From positions 4,521,284 to 4,585,283 of the forward strand of contig CP154955.1 of NCBI GenBank assembly GCA_039621445.1: 64,000 nt of DNA, read 5' to 3'. This stretch comes from Euglena gracilis. Lineage: Eukaryota > Euglenida > Euglenophyceae > Euglenales. The notes beneath the pieces are model-generated. The model ran no database searches. It saw only the letters and a list, made by a program, of their open reading frames with translations, and was not told where the DNA came from. The position numbers and the translations under genes were made by a program. Below are positions 54,836 through 64,000 of the stretch, one piece after another (position 1 is the stretch's first letter; each line of letters starts with the position of its first letter).

Positions 54836-55719
54836 ATGGCCACGGACGTCCTGGAGCGGTTGCCGCAGAAGAAGGAGAACTTGGACATGCGGTCGACACG
54901 CCGCAAACCGTGGCCGTTTCCCCCCCCAGACCCCCACCCTAGAAACTTCCCAGCCCAAACCCCCCCAGTGACGGCCACGGTCCTTGGACCACTGTGGCCA
55001 GAAGGCCCAGAGGACAAAAGTCAGCCCCAGCCCTTGGTGGGCAAAAGGTGGGCCAGGGGGGCCCAAATTGCTCCACAATTGAACAACCACAGCCCACACA
55101 TGTGGGGCATCTCCCCCAAAGGCGCCCAGTCGCCTATACACAAATTGGCCAAAGGATGGGGATATGGAATCAAGGCCAAGGAGGGCAACACCACAGGGGC
55201 CATGGAGGCCAGTTTTACAAGCAAATCCCCTCAGGAAGGGGCAGAAAACGTCTGTCAAACCCCCCCAATTCATCTATCACAACAGCCCCTCTCAAGGTGA
55301 AAAGGGGTGGTCACAGCAGCGCCACCAGATTTCCAGTGGGGTTGGGGGCCAAGAAGAAATCAAGGCCTGGAAGACCTACAGAAGGAGTATGGAAAAAATT
55401 TACACATGAAGACCTTGGAGACCAGCAGGGTGGACCCACAGTGGCCACCAAGAAGCTAAGGGACATCATCCCCAACCAGCAGGGTGGCCACCAAGAAGCT
55501 AAGAAAGCTGCTGGAGAAATCCCCCGAGGGACCCACAGAGGCCCTCTGCCAAAAAAAGGGGGAAAGGGGACCCACAGTTGCCCCTTTAATGACCCAGCCT
55601 CAGGAGGACAAGGGGCCCACAGTGGCCCTTTTGGAGGGAGGGTCAGGAACCCCTCCTACATTTATTTCTCAATTCCCGATCAATCAACCAGGGGGGGACC
55701 CACAGCTGCCCCCCTATAG
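54836..55719 (+). pseudogene. Gag-like region of the DIRS-type element
   Basis: Overlapping ORFs in different frames: MATDVLERLPQKKENLDMRS... from 54836, and one ending near 55719 with repeated GGHxxAK/GPTVA-like segments. Position before RT and basic, Gly/Pro-rich composition suggest gag. No domain recognised; frame breaks make it non-functional. Confidence 0.5.
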
Positions 55720-55974
55720 TATGTAAACCAACCACATCAACATGGAGAAGACCAGATAGGCCAAACAGGGGCATTAAGCCTTATGGTATGTCTCCCAACA
55801 ACAAGATCATACAGAGAGGTGAGCAGAGAGGGAGAGAGTGCATGCACATCCCCCAGAAAAAAATTCTTTTTCCAAGGGCCCAAGCCCTAGGGGACCTAGG
55901 GGTGCAATGTCCAACACCCCCAACCCAGCCCCCCCAGGATCATCTTATCCAGAAAATAAATTCAAGGAGGAAAT

Positions 55975-57271
55975 ATGGGGAGACAACCCGCTCCATCAAA
56001 GGCTGCAAAAAAGCCTAAAATGTCCAACATCTCCAGCCCAGCCCCCCCAAAATCATCTTATCCAAGAAATAAATTCCATGGAGGTAAAATGGGGAGACAC
56101 CCCCCTCCATCAAAGGCTGCAAAAAAGCCTGAAATGGTGGACAAAAAATGCCCCCCCAACGACGTGTCAACTAATCAGGGATGGCATTCAACCCCCTTGG
56201 GTAAACCCACCAAAATTGTCCACCCACCCAAAACCCAGGGCAAATTTGAACCTGCACCAAGCAGAAAAAATACTGCTGGATTACGAAGAATCTGGATCCT
56301 TAAAGAGGGTGAGGGATTCAACCACCCAGCCCACCTAATCCCCTGGATTCTGATTTCGAAACCAGAAGGGGAGCAGACAAAATGGAGACTAATAAGTGAT
56401 CGCAGGGAAATAAATCAACGATTCCAAGTGAAACCTTTCAAGCTGGATCACATCCAGAACATTTTTCTAGTGTTAGAAAAAGGCCACTGGGCAGCAAAAA
56501 TAGACCTAAAGGATGTTTACTTCCACATCCCAGTGAGCCAGGCCCTAAGGCCCTTCTAAGACATCAGGTGGGGGGCATACCTGGGCATTCCAGGCAGGCT
56601 GTTTTGGCCTAAATGTAATGCACCAAATTTTTATGTCAGTAATGAAGACATTCGAAAAGCTGTGGAGGAAAAAGGGCATCCAGGTATTTTTTTACCTGGA
56701 CAACATTTTACTGGTGGCCCCAACACAAAACATTTTACAAAATCACCTGAACACATTGGTCATGGATTTAATCAAATCAGGATTCAAAATCAATGTAAAA
56801 AAGTCCGCCCTGCAGCCCACCCAAGTCGTAAATCACCTTGGGTTTCAACTAAACTTCCAAGAGGAAAAATTACAGGTGCCCCGCCAGAAAATAAAAACAG
56901 TAAAAAAGGAGCTGGGAAAAATGCTGAAAAAAGATTTCATGTCAAAAAGGCAACTGGCTGCCATTTTGGGCCAAATCAGATGCAACCTAATGGCCTTGCC
57001 CTTTCTAAGGGCCTTTACGGATGCCTTGGCAAATTTTTTGGTGGAAAATTCCACAGCCCCCTGGAACTCAAAACACCCCATTTCCCAAAGAATAAAGGAC
57101 CAACTAAGAGAAATAAAAATTCTGCTGGACACCTGTGGGGCAGACCCTTCCCCCAAAGTGCAACCAGGGAGTTGCACTCAGACAGCAGTGCCCATGCCTG
57201 GGGAGGGCTGGACATTCGAGCAGACAAAATTATGCAAGAATGTTGGAGGGAAAACTCCATTTTGCACATAA
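55975..57271 (+). pseudogene. Reverse transcriptase of the DIRS-type element
   Basis: The first part (to 56559) has WRLISDRREINQRF and AAKIDLKDVYFHIPVS, the fingers/palm motifs of DIRS reverse transcriptases, followed by TAA. A frameshift near 56600 leads to the second part (from 56618) with VFFYLDNILL, where the usual YLDD active site has Asn in place of the second Asp, then HLGFQLNFQEEKLQVP of the thumb. Clearly inactive. Confidence 0.88.
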
Positions 57272-57838
57272 ATGTCAAAGAATTAAGTGCAGCAATAAGC
57301 ACAGTTCAAAGCCTCAGCCAGCCAGGGGAAACTGTGTCCCTATCCGTGGACAATCAAGTAATTTACTATTACTTAACAAAATGGGGGGGGCAGAAAGGAC
57401 CCTTTCAATTCCATGCTAAGACCTTTCTTCAAATTGTGCATGGAGTACAGCATAAACCTGCAAGTAAAGTGGTTCGCCTCCAAGGAATGCCTGGCAGACC
57501 CCATAAGCAGGTGTGAAATGGACAGGGGGGATTATTCCCTGGTCCCCCAACTTTTTCAATTGCTGAGGCAGCAGCTAAACAATTACATCAACCTAAAAAC
57601 AGACGTTTTTGCCTCACCAGGCAACAAAAAAACTGCCACAATTTGTGGCCAGGTGCCCCACGGGGGAGCCACAGCAGTAGATGCATTACAATGTCCACTG
57701 GACAACATGGGAGATCTTTATGCAAACCCCCTCTGGTCTGTAATCCAAAAATTTCTCCCCAGATTAAAAAGGTTTACACAGGCCAAAGTTTTGATGGTCA
57801 CCCCCTACTGGGATTCAGCCACATGGTGGCCCAGTTAA
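57170..57838 (+). pseudogene. RNase H domain and tail of the DIRS-type pol
   Basis: HSDSSAHAWGGLDIRADK, HINVKELSAAISTVQSL and LSVDNQVIYYYLTKWGG give the Asp-Glu-Asp pattern of DIRS RNase H. After a further frame change comes VKWFASKECLADPISR and LKTDVFASPGNKK, the typical continuation. At least two frame shifts. Confidence 0.85.
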
Positions 57839-57879
57839 TAAAAATGAAAGCACCAGGGACCCCGCCTGAAAATCACCCC

Positions 57880-58253
57880 CTGCATGGGTATGTTCACCAA
57901 TTGCAGGGGGGAAAAAATGCCACCCCCAGGTGGCCCCTGCTTTGCATGATTTGCTCAGGCAAATTCTGGAGGGGAAACAAGTACAAAATTCAACCATTAA
58001 CTATTTACTGGGCAGAAACCCCAGTTTAAAGCGTTATCAAAGCGCTTTTACGCTTTTATGGGTAATTTTGGACAAAATGGGGTACCCCCCTCCTGAAGCC
58101 ACCAATGACCAAGTGGTTGACGCTTTAATTCAACTGTTCCAATTTTCAAAGGCCCAAGCACGCAATGCATACAGTGCTATGCTTTTAATCCCTGGCTTTG
58201 GTGGCCTAAGGTTCCATGCCATGTTGGCACCTTATAAAAGGCTTTGGAACTAA
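57880..58253 (+). pseudogene. Tyrosine recombinase N-terminal part (+ copy)
   Basis: PALHDLLRQILEGKQVQNST then LKRYQSAFTLLWVILDKMGY and FSKAQARNAYSAMLLIPGFG correspond to the SAM-like N-terminal half of DIRS tyrosine recombinases. The catalytic C-terminal half is missing; the minus-strand copy shows what follows. Confidence 0.78.
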
Positions 58254-58410
58254 AATTTGGAGAAATATGGTGCAATCTGGGATCCCCTCCCAATCCGCGA
58301 AGCAAAAGGACATTGTCAGGTCATGCCTTGCTCGCCGGTGGTTTGTTGTGTGATTGTTCGCTGCGCTGGGTTAGGAGGTCCCGCTTAGTGCCGCCTCGCC
58401 GGAGTTGGCT

Positions 58411-58873
58411 GCATTGTCTCCGGCGTGGCGACCCTGGCGCTTTCTTTTCCCCTGGGGAGGTCCCCCCCACCTCCTCCCCCCTGGCCCCCATCTTCTGTCC
58501 AAGGGCGTTTGAAGACAAATTTTTGTATATTCTTTCTACCTGGTGCCTGCCTGGCCCACCTGTTTCGGCAGGCAGGGCTGCGTAAGACACACCACTGTGA
58601 CTGGGATGGGGAGCGGGGGCCTGCCGGGGTCCTTCTCCCTGTGTGGGGGGTTCTTTGTCTCCGCCGCGGGGGTGATGGTGGTGGGCGTGCGGTGCTTCGG
58701 GTCGGACCTGGAGGAGCGCTGGTCGGTAGTGGTCCAGGGATGGTCGTGGAGGGTACGGCTGGGGGGGGGGGTTACATTGCTCACACCTCGCGACGAAGGC
58801 GGCTCCCCGGTGCGTTCACGCCCGCACTCACACAGAGCACGCGCACGACTATACCACCCCCACACCCAAGCAC
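58411..58873. other. GC-rich spacer between the converging DIRS-type copies
   Basis: Long overlapping ORFs on both strands but no recognised domain. At 58868 begins CAAGCACCTATAGTAAAAAT, a lone end of the 2-kb hAT-like family (32780-34812). Confidence 0.5.
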
Positions 58874-60078
58874 CTATAGTAAAAATGGCCGGTGGGGGGT
58901 GTCGGGCTCACAATGTCTTTGTGCTTCGCCCTCGGTGTCCCTTCCTCCGTGGTCGGTCTGCCTCGGGGGAGTACGAGACACCTCGGGCTCCGCACTTCGC
59001 CATTGTGAGGCCAGATTGTGGACTGAAAAAAGGGGGGCCAGGGCACCTTCCAAAGCACCTTGGACACCAAGCCTTTGATAGTGGGCTGTGGAAGCCTGCA
59101 CCCCCTTCCATTGACCAATTTCACAAATTTCTTGGGCAGAAAGGCCCAATTTTTTGAGTAAACCAACCCCTGCCCCTCTGGTGGAGTGGGGTCCCCACAA
59201 GTGGGGGGGGGGCACCCCCTGTTTGGTCAAAAATTCTTTGGTGATAGAAGCAATGGTATCTGCCTTAATGGCCTTGTAGGGTGGTTTTAACGTAATTAAC
59301 AGGGGCCCCCAGGTTTCATAAAGAAACGTGTTGCTGCCACATAAGACATCATTAAATAAAAAGGGACTGATTTGGGGGCATTGGGGAATGTAGAAAACTC
59401 GCTCCCACTTATGGAGTTTTCGACGTTTACATTTGATTTTGATGTAGGGTGCCCCCCCAACACACTGGTGGTTCTTCGGACCTGTGCCAAATCTGAACTT
59501 CTGTATAAACAGAGGATTCGTGAACATAAAATGAGCTGAGTACGAAATGTACATATATCAGAGGGCAGGGGGGACGGTGCCCGGAGGATTGGGAGGGGAT
59601 CCCAGAATGCACCAAATTTTACCAGGTTTTGGTTCCAAAGCCTTTTATAAGGTGCCAACATGGCATGGAACCTTAGGCCACCAAAGTCAGGGATCAAAAG
59701 CGTAGCACTGTATGCATTGCGTTCTTGGGCCTTTGAAAATTGGAACAGTTGAATTAGAGCGCCAACCACTTTGTCAGTGGTGGCTTCGGGGGGGGGTACC
59801 CCATTTTGTCCAAAATCACCCATAAAAGCGTAAAAGCGCTTTGATAACGCTTTAAGCTGGGGTTTCTTCCCAGGAAATCGTCAATGGTTGTATTTTTTGT
59901 ATTTGTTTCCCCTGCAGAATTTGCCTGAGCAAATCATGCAAAGCAGGGGCCACCTGGGGGGTGAGTGTACGTCCCACCCCGGCTTTTCTACTTGTGCTTT
60001 CCTCCCGAAAAGCCCGTGTGGGGAGTAACAATAAAATTTGTTTCCCTTTCCCCTTTTGATTGCTAAGCACAAAGGCAA
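58874..60078 (-). pseudogene. Tyrosine recombinase of a second DIRS-type copy, opposite strand
   Basis: Read leftwards from 60078, three ORFs in changing frames give PQVAPALHDLLRQILQGKQI, then FSKAQERNAYSATLLIPDFG and RFHAMLAPYKRLWNQN, then the catalytic half: KPPYKAIKADTIASITKEFL, HLWGPHSTRGAGVGLLKKLG and IGQWKGVQASTAHYQRLG. HSTRGA carries the conserved His and second Arg and AHYQR the nucleophilic Tyr of the DIRS family. The first half overlaps the + copy in content, so the pair is an inverted duplication with converging 3' ends. Confidence 0.85.
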
Positions 60079-60774
60079 ACAGAATTGGTGGGACCGCAGT
60101 CCCTTATATGAAAGTTACTTTTGCTCTTTCGAGCTTTGTCAAAGAAATAAAACTTCTATTCAAACGGGACTTCGCCCTCAGAATTCTAAAACAGAACTGC
60201 AAAGCACCAAACCCTGTAACCTTGAATTAGGAACCAGTTACTTTCGCTAAGCTTTTGCTAGCTCTGAGATTCTCTCTTTGTCTTATGGTTTAACCATGTC
60301 ACTGTGTACGGCCCGGCCGTAGCCAGATTGTGGGCCGTAGCCCATTGTATCTGGTACACAGTGCCATGGCAGAATGGCTGCCTGGTACGCATCCCCCTCC
60401 CAGGGCTCTGCCCGATTTCCCTTCTGGACCAGGCCAGTCGGGATGCCAGGCATAGTCCCGGGTTCAGGGAGACAGTACCAGGATACCATGGGATGGTTCC
60501 CAATTACGGTTACCTTGTTTGCAGCACAAAGCGCAAAAGAATTCTGGCGCGCACGCTGTGCTTTGTGTGTCTTCTTATTTAACACCGTAGTGTCTTTGTG
60601 GTCTGGAATCTTTGCGATCAACGTGTTTTCGACCGAACTTAAGGCGATTCCGCCATTGTGTCTTGAAACGGCGTTGAAGGGGACGGTGAAATGCGTATTC
60701 ACGCTCAAGACTGTGCTCATTGTGTGGGACTACGCCCATTTCAGCCGTAGCTGATTGTACGAGGCTGGAAACCC
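60079..60774. other. Unassigned DNA between the DIRS copy and the unknown ORF pair
   Basis: ORFs of 126-145 codons on both strands overlap here without recognised motifs. May be the untranslated or terminal part of the element carrying the ORFs at 60947-64000. Confidence 0.35.
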
Positions 60775-61010
60775 TCAACGTTTGTGGGTTTCCTTGAAGT
60801 ACTCACCCATGTGTTGGACTTGTACCAAGGTCATTTTGGTTGAACGTAAGTCTAGGGTATCCTTGTCAGGATTATCCATGTTAATCCTTGGGATAACCCA
60901 ACTTTTGACTTCTTGGATCTCCTTGGGAAGTTCTGTTTTGAGCGTTTCAACCCGCTTGTGGAGGTAAATCTGCAAATTTTCCCAGAAGATTCTCGGAAAA
61001 GTTGCAGGCC
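60775..61010 (-). pseudogene. Frameshifted C-terminal extension of the 351-residue protein
   Basis: In the frame +1 to the large ORF, NLQIYLHKRVETLKTELPKE then IQEVKSWVIPRINMDNPDKD runs to a stop at 60775. It resumes protein-like sequence where the large ORF ends in FADLPPQAG-stop, so one base was probably gained or lost near 60985. Confidence 0.5.
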
Positions 61011-62002
61011 ATATGTAGTAATTCCATCTTGGAAGGTTTGCTGGTACCTGTGGTGGCATCAGGCAGAGCGTTGAAATCAACGTTGTGCACACGGGATGCA
61101 CAGGCACAGCGAGTTATGTGTGGTTTCAGAATGGAGCCAACCCATTCTGAATAATGTTCGTATCCATTTCGTTCTGGTGGGTACTCAGGGAGTAACCATC
61201 GTTGTGTTGTGTCAGAAACCGTTGGAGGCTTTGTAAACAGTGGGTAAATGACTCGTTTCCAGTCGTCATCGTTGAAGAGTAGGAGCAATCGCCCTTTTGT
61301 ACATTCCACAGCAAGTCTGGCTCCGCCGGAATCAGTTTGGAAGTCAAAAGCGATTCCGCCGCAGTAAAAAGCATCAGCTTTCTTGAAGGTTTTGTGTTGG
61401 TACATTTGTCGTTTCGTTTTGTAGTAGTTCAGGAAATCTTCTATAACTTCCTCGTTTCCGGGGACAGTCTTGAGATTTCCGCCATCTGCGGGCAACCATA
61501 TTTCTGCCCGTAGGTAGTTGACACAGAAAACTGGTACGTCACGGTCTCTGTCTTCTTCCGACCACCGGAAGTTGTTTAGTTTTCTCCACGCAAGGAGACA
61601 ATCACCGCAAATCAGGGCGGCTGTGTTTAGAACGAACTCATTGTGGTGAAAGTTTTTCCGTTTGTTGTCTGCATAACAGACATGCACAGCTGGCATGCTG
61701 TTACGGATGTTGTGACAAACAGTACAGAGCCAAGTTGTCTGGCCATTCGGCCTATTGTCAAACAGGAATGTTTCCCCAAGGTATTGGGCAAACACTCTTG
61801 GTGACTTGGCATTGTAGAATCGCCAAATATGGCGAATGTAGTAGTTGTGCTTCTGGTCGTTGAAGAAGAGTGGTTCAATCCACTTGTTCAACAAAATTCC
61901 GTGTTCGCGGGCTGATTGTATCATGGCAATGCGTTCTTCGACGCTCGGCAGGTTGGAGATAATGTCCTCTTGCCAAAGCGTGGCATTATCGTCAACCGGC
62001 AT
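60947..62002 (-). CDS. Unknown 351-residue protein with two CxxC motifs
   Basis: The longest non-repetitive ORF in the window, starting MPVDDNATLWQEDIISNLPS. Residues 98-150 contain LCTVCHN, VHVCYAD and ALICGDCLLAW, a possible four- or five-cysteine zinc site. The C-terminal half is rich in Trp, Tyr and acidic residues (LLLFNDDDWKRVIYPLF). The family is not recognised. It begins nine bases after the stop of an upstream frame on the same strand, an arrangement more like a transposon or endogenous element than a host gene. It lacks introns, unlike the peptidase genes. Confidence 0.6.
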   Translation of the reverse strand: MPVDDNATLWQEDIISNLPSVEERIAMIQSAREHGILLNKWIEPLFFNDQKHNYYIRHIWRFYNAKSPRVFAQYLGETFLFDNRPNGQTTWLCTVCHNIRNSMPAVHVCYADNKRKNFHHNEFVLNTAALICGDCLLAWRKLNNFRWSEEDRDRDVPVFCVNYLRAEIWLPADGGNLKTVPGNEEVIEDFLNYYKTKRQMYQHKTFKKADAFYCGGIAFDFQTDSGGARLAVECTKGRLLLLFNDDDWKRVIYPLFTKPPTVSDTTQRWLLPEYPPERNGYEHYSEWVGSILKPHITRCACASRVHNVDFNALPDATTGTSKPSKMELLHMACNFSENLLGKFADLPPQAG

Positions 62003-62011
62003 GTTGTCTTC

Positions 62012-64000
62012 TTATGAGGTTTCAGACGTTGTATCTTGTCGCGTTCTACCTCGAATGGTAGAAGTGACCCGGCTTTTCCCGGCCACTTCGGTATACGTTG
62101 GAGCTGGTGTGGTAACCCCCCCAAATAATACCCCCCCAAATAATACCCCCCCCAAATAATTCCCCCCCCCCTTGGGGTCCGACTTCGGCCGCCGAAATAA
62201 TACCCCCCCCCCCGGTTTCGGGCCGAAGGCCCAGATTTCTGACCTGAAAATCTAGGTAAAAATCACAGTTTCTGACAACAAATTACGAAAAAAAATGTAC
62301 TTTTCTGGCTCATCTGACCTCCAAAAATGGTAAATTTCACAAGAAAATGCGAAAAATGACCTCAAAGGGCGGACTTGGGTGCTATTTTGGGTTTTAGGGC
62401 CTTCGAAAAATTTCGAAAACTTTGGAAAAATAATACCCCCCCAAATAATACCCCCTCCCTCGGGCCGGGACTTCGGGCGAAAAAAAATAATACCCCGTGG
62501 GGTATTATTTTGGGGGGGGTTTAGCGGCTGGGGTCTTCGCCCGCTTTCCTGATTTGCTACCACTCCCAGGTGGCGGTGGTTTTGGCTCGTTGTGTCGTTC
62601 AGCAGTTTTGCATGGTTCTGCAGGCTGTGGTTTAACCTTGGGCTTACTGCCTTTCTCTTTTCGCTGTGGCGGAAGGGGGCGTTCTGAAGGTGACTTTGGA
62701 GCAGGTTTCGCAGTTGGTGTGGTACTAGGTGATACGTCAGGAGCCGTCGGTACCACCTGTTCAGGTGTGTGTACCACTACAATTGTTTTGTCATGTGGTG
62801 TGTACCACTACAATTGTTCTGTCATGTGGTGGCGTTTGTTCGACCGTAGTCGATTCGGTTGTTGTCACCACTTCGGGTATTTGGACAACAGGAGTACAAC
62901 TGGCCGCGTCTGCTGCCAGTGCCGTTGTCGAATCCGGGGCTTCTTGTGTGGGTGTTTGCCAATTCCCGTGTCACGGGGACTTCGCGTTGAAGAGGAAGAC
63001 CTCGATCGCACCATTGCAACCATCGAGGCTACGCCACTGCGGACGCTTCCCAGGACGCGTCCTGCGGCGCGTCCGACTTCGGGTGGTATGGGTATGAAGT
63101 CGTCAGGGTCTGGATTCCCACGGCTGTTAACGCCGAATGGGAATTCACGTCGGATTTGTTCACGGTCTGCACATATTGCTGCCATTTCTTTGTCAGTGTT
63201 TTTTTGTGCACCTACCGCATGTGCGGGGGTGCGGAAGACCGTGTCTGTCGAAGGCACTTCGGCCATTGTAGAGTCTGCAGGCATTAGTAGGCATTGTAGC
63301 TGGCGCTTCGGCCCTTAGAGCATGTTGTACGCTGCCTTCTACGTGTTCAGAATCCGCGGATACGAAGGAGACGGAGCGTGTACTGTGTTCATTGTCTGTC
63401 CCTTCTTCCATTTCCTCATCGCTGGATGACCCAGAAGAGGAAACGGAGGAAGAGTCTGAAGAGTGTACGGGAGTGTTTTCCACAGACATTGTAGGTGTGG
63501 GTGGAGGTTGAGGCAAACGTTCGTCTGAGCGTTTGGTTGCAGGCTTCGCTGCTGGTTTGGTTGTTGTCGTTGTAGATGACGCAGCCGTTGTAGGTTATTC
63601 AACAGCAGACTGCGCTGTTTTGACTCCGCCGGCTGGGGTTCAGGGAGTTTTATACGTGGTCGCAGAAGGACGTTTTGCCAACCGACAAATCTGTTTCCTT
63701 CCGATCCGCGAGGAAGCCAGTCCAGTATCGGGATGGCTAACTCATCCTTATTTGTACGTTTGCCCTTAAAAAATGGGGCAAAGTCCTCTTTGCGGAGCGT
63801 TTCGCCAAACAGGCGTTTGATGTCATTCCGTTTTCGGTCTTCGTCCCATTCAGGTCGAAGACGGAGGTACTCCTGTGGAAGTGGTTGTCTTGGGTTGAGT
63901 AGATTGTATATTTCCAGAGCATATCATACCCATGCTCTCCATTGGAAGGTCTGAATATGCAGAAGCATTTGTCGGTGGTTTCGTCTGGCGTATCCAATTT
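62012..64000 (-). pseudogene. Upstream frame of the unknown pair: Pro/Ser-rich protein, interrupted
   Basis: On the minus strand from beyond the window end: KCFCIFRPSNGEHGY, then LLNPRQPLPQEYLRLRPEWD and ILDWLPRGSEGNRFVGWQNV in another frame (63600-63900), then Ser-rich acidic SSDSSSVSSSGSSSDEEMEE (63400-63480), a basic stretch (62865-63284), a Pro/Lys-rich stretch ending AKTPAAKP (62520), and after the inserted element TPAPTYTEVAGKSRVTSTIR to a stop at 62012. At least two frame changes plus the insertion. Not recognised. Confidence 0.45.
62115..62521. mobile_element. TA-target poly-C element (family CCAAATAATACC)
   Basis: Begins ACCCCCCCAAATAATACCCC and ends GGGGTATTATTTTGGGGGGG, with TA at 62113-62114 and 62522-62523. 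The internal units CCCCAAATAATACCCCCC recur, including a second pair at 62435-62460. It splits the Pro/Lys-rich frame on the minus strand, which resumes on the other side. Confidence 0.8.

Larger units (their letters stand above)
54541..58410 (+). mobile_element. DIRS-type tyrosine-recombinase retroelement (degenerate)
   Basis: The internal order is gag-like low-complexity ORFs, reverse transcriptase, RNase H, then the start of a tyrosine recombinase, as in DIRS/Ngaro elements. Direct repeats of about 100 bp (54541-54642 and 58311-58410, both starting CATTGT and containing CTCGCCG, GATTGTTCGCTGCGCTGGGT) bound it. Several frameshifts and stops and a changed RT active site show it is dead. The recombinase is cut short at the right repeat. 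Confidence 0.85.

Noticed and set aside
58543-59157. 204- and 217-codon + strand ORFs (MPAWPTCFGRQGC..., MATLALSFPLG...)
   Set aside because: GC-rich DNA open in several frames on both strands; the right part is antisense to the recombinase on the minus strand.
60975-61000. Programmed frameshift at GGGAAAA in the 351-residue ORF
   Set aside because: The slippery heptamer is in the right phase for -1 slippage, but the continuing protein lies in the +1 frame, so an ordinary indel is simpler.

Overview
The window is nuclear DNA of a eukaryote: genes are split into short GC-rich exons separated by long repeat-filled introns, coding density is very low, and microsatellites and transposons are abundant. 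The organism cannot be named with certainty. Two clues suggest a microbial eukaryote, possibly a euglenid. The one well-preserved gene mixes GT-AG introns with introns that lack GT-AG, have complementary ends and are bounded by short direct repeats, which is the published description of euglenid nonconventional introns. The gene is also repeated in tandem.

Positions 1-45,000 carry a tandem array of papain-family (C1A, cathepsin L/cruzipain-like) cysteine peptidase genes on the + strand. Copy 0 is only the 3' end (1-123, with an assembly gap at 7-60). Copy 1 runs from 7347 to 24396 in 11 exons, which join into a 345-codon frame with a signal peptide, I29 propeptide and Cys149/His292/Asn313 triad. 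Copy 2 (31429-44974) has ten matching exons but is cut off inside exon 10. The two units align along most of their length, so each acts as an empty-site control for insertions in the other. That comparison exposes a series of insertions with exact target-site duplications: hAT-like elements with 8-bp duplications, elements with 10-11-bp duplications, and short elements ending in poly-C/poly-G inserted at TA. It also shows three local inversions and a 1.3-kb tandem duplication (26857-29541).

Positions 45,000-64,000 are a transposon landscape. A 3.7-kb TIR element (46274-50012, 5-bp duplication) has a palindrome repeated near both ends and a decayed coding region. It is followed by long CATA and TA microsatellites, a second copy of a short TA-target element, and a 256-bp palindrome. 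A DIRS-type tyrosine-recombinase retroelement (54541-58410, + strand) with frameshifts faces a partial copy on the opposite strand (58874-60078). The last 3 kb hold an unrecognised pair of minus-strand ORFs: a 351-residue protein with two CxxC motifs, and a Ser/Pro-rich frame broken by another poly-C element.

In function, the peptidase array is the only set of probable host genes (secreted or lysosomal proteolysis). Almost everything else is mobile DNA or simple repeat. No rRNA, tRNA, CRISPR or operon-like structure was seen.
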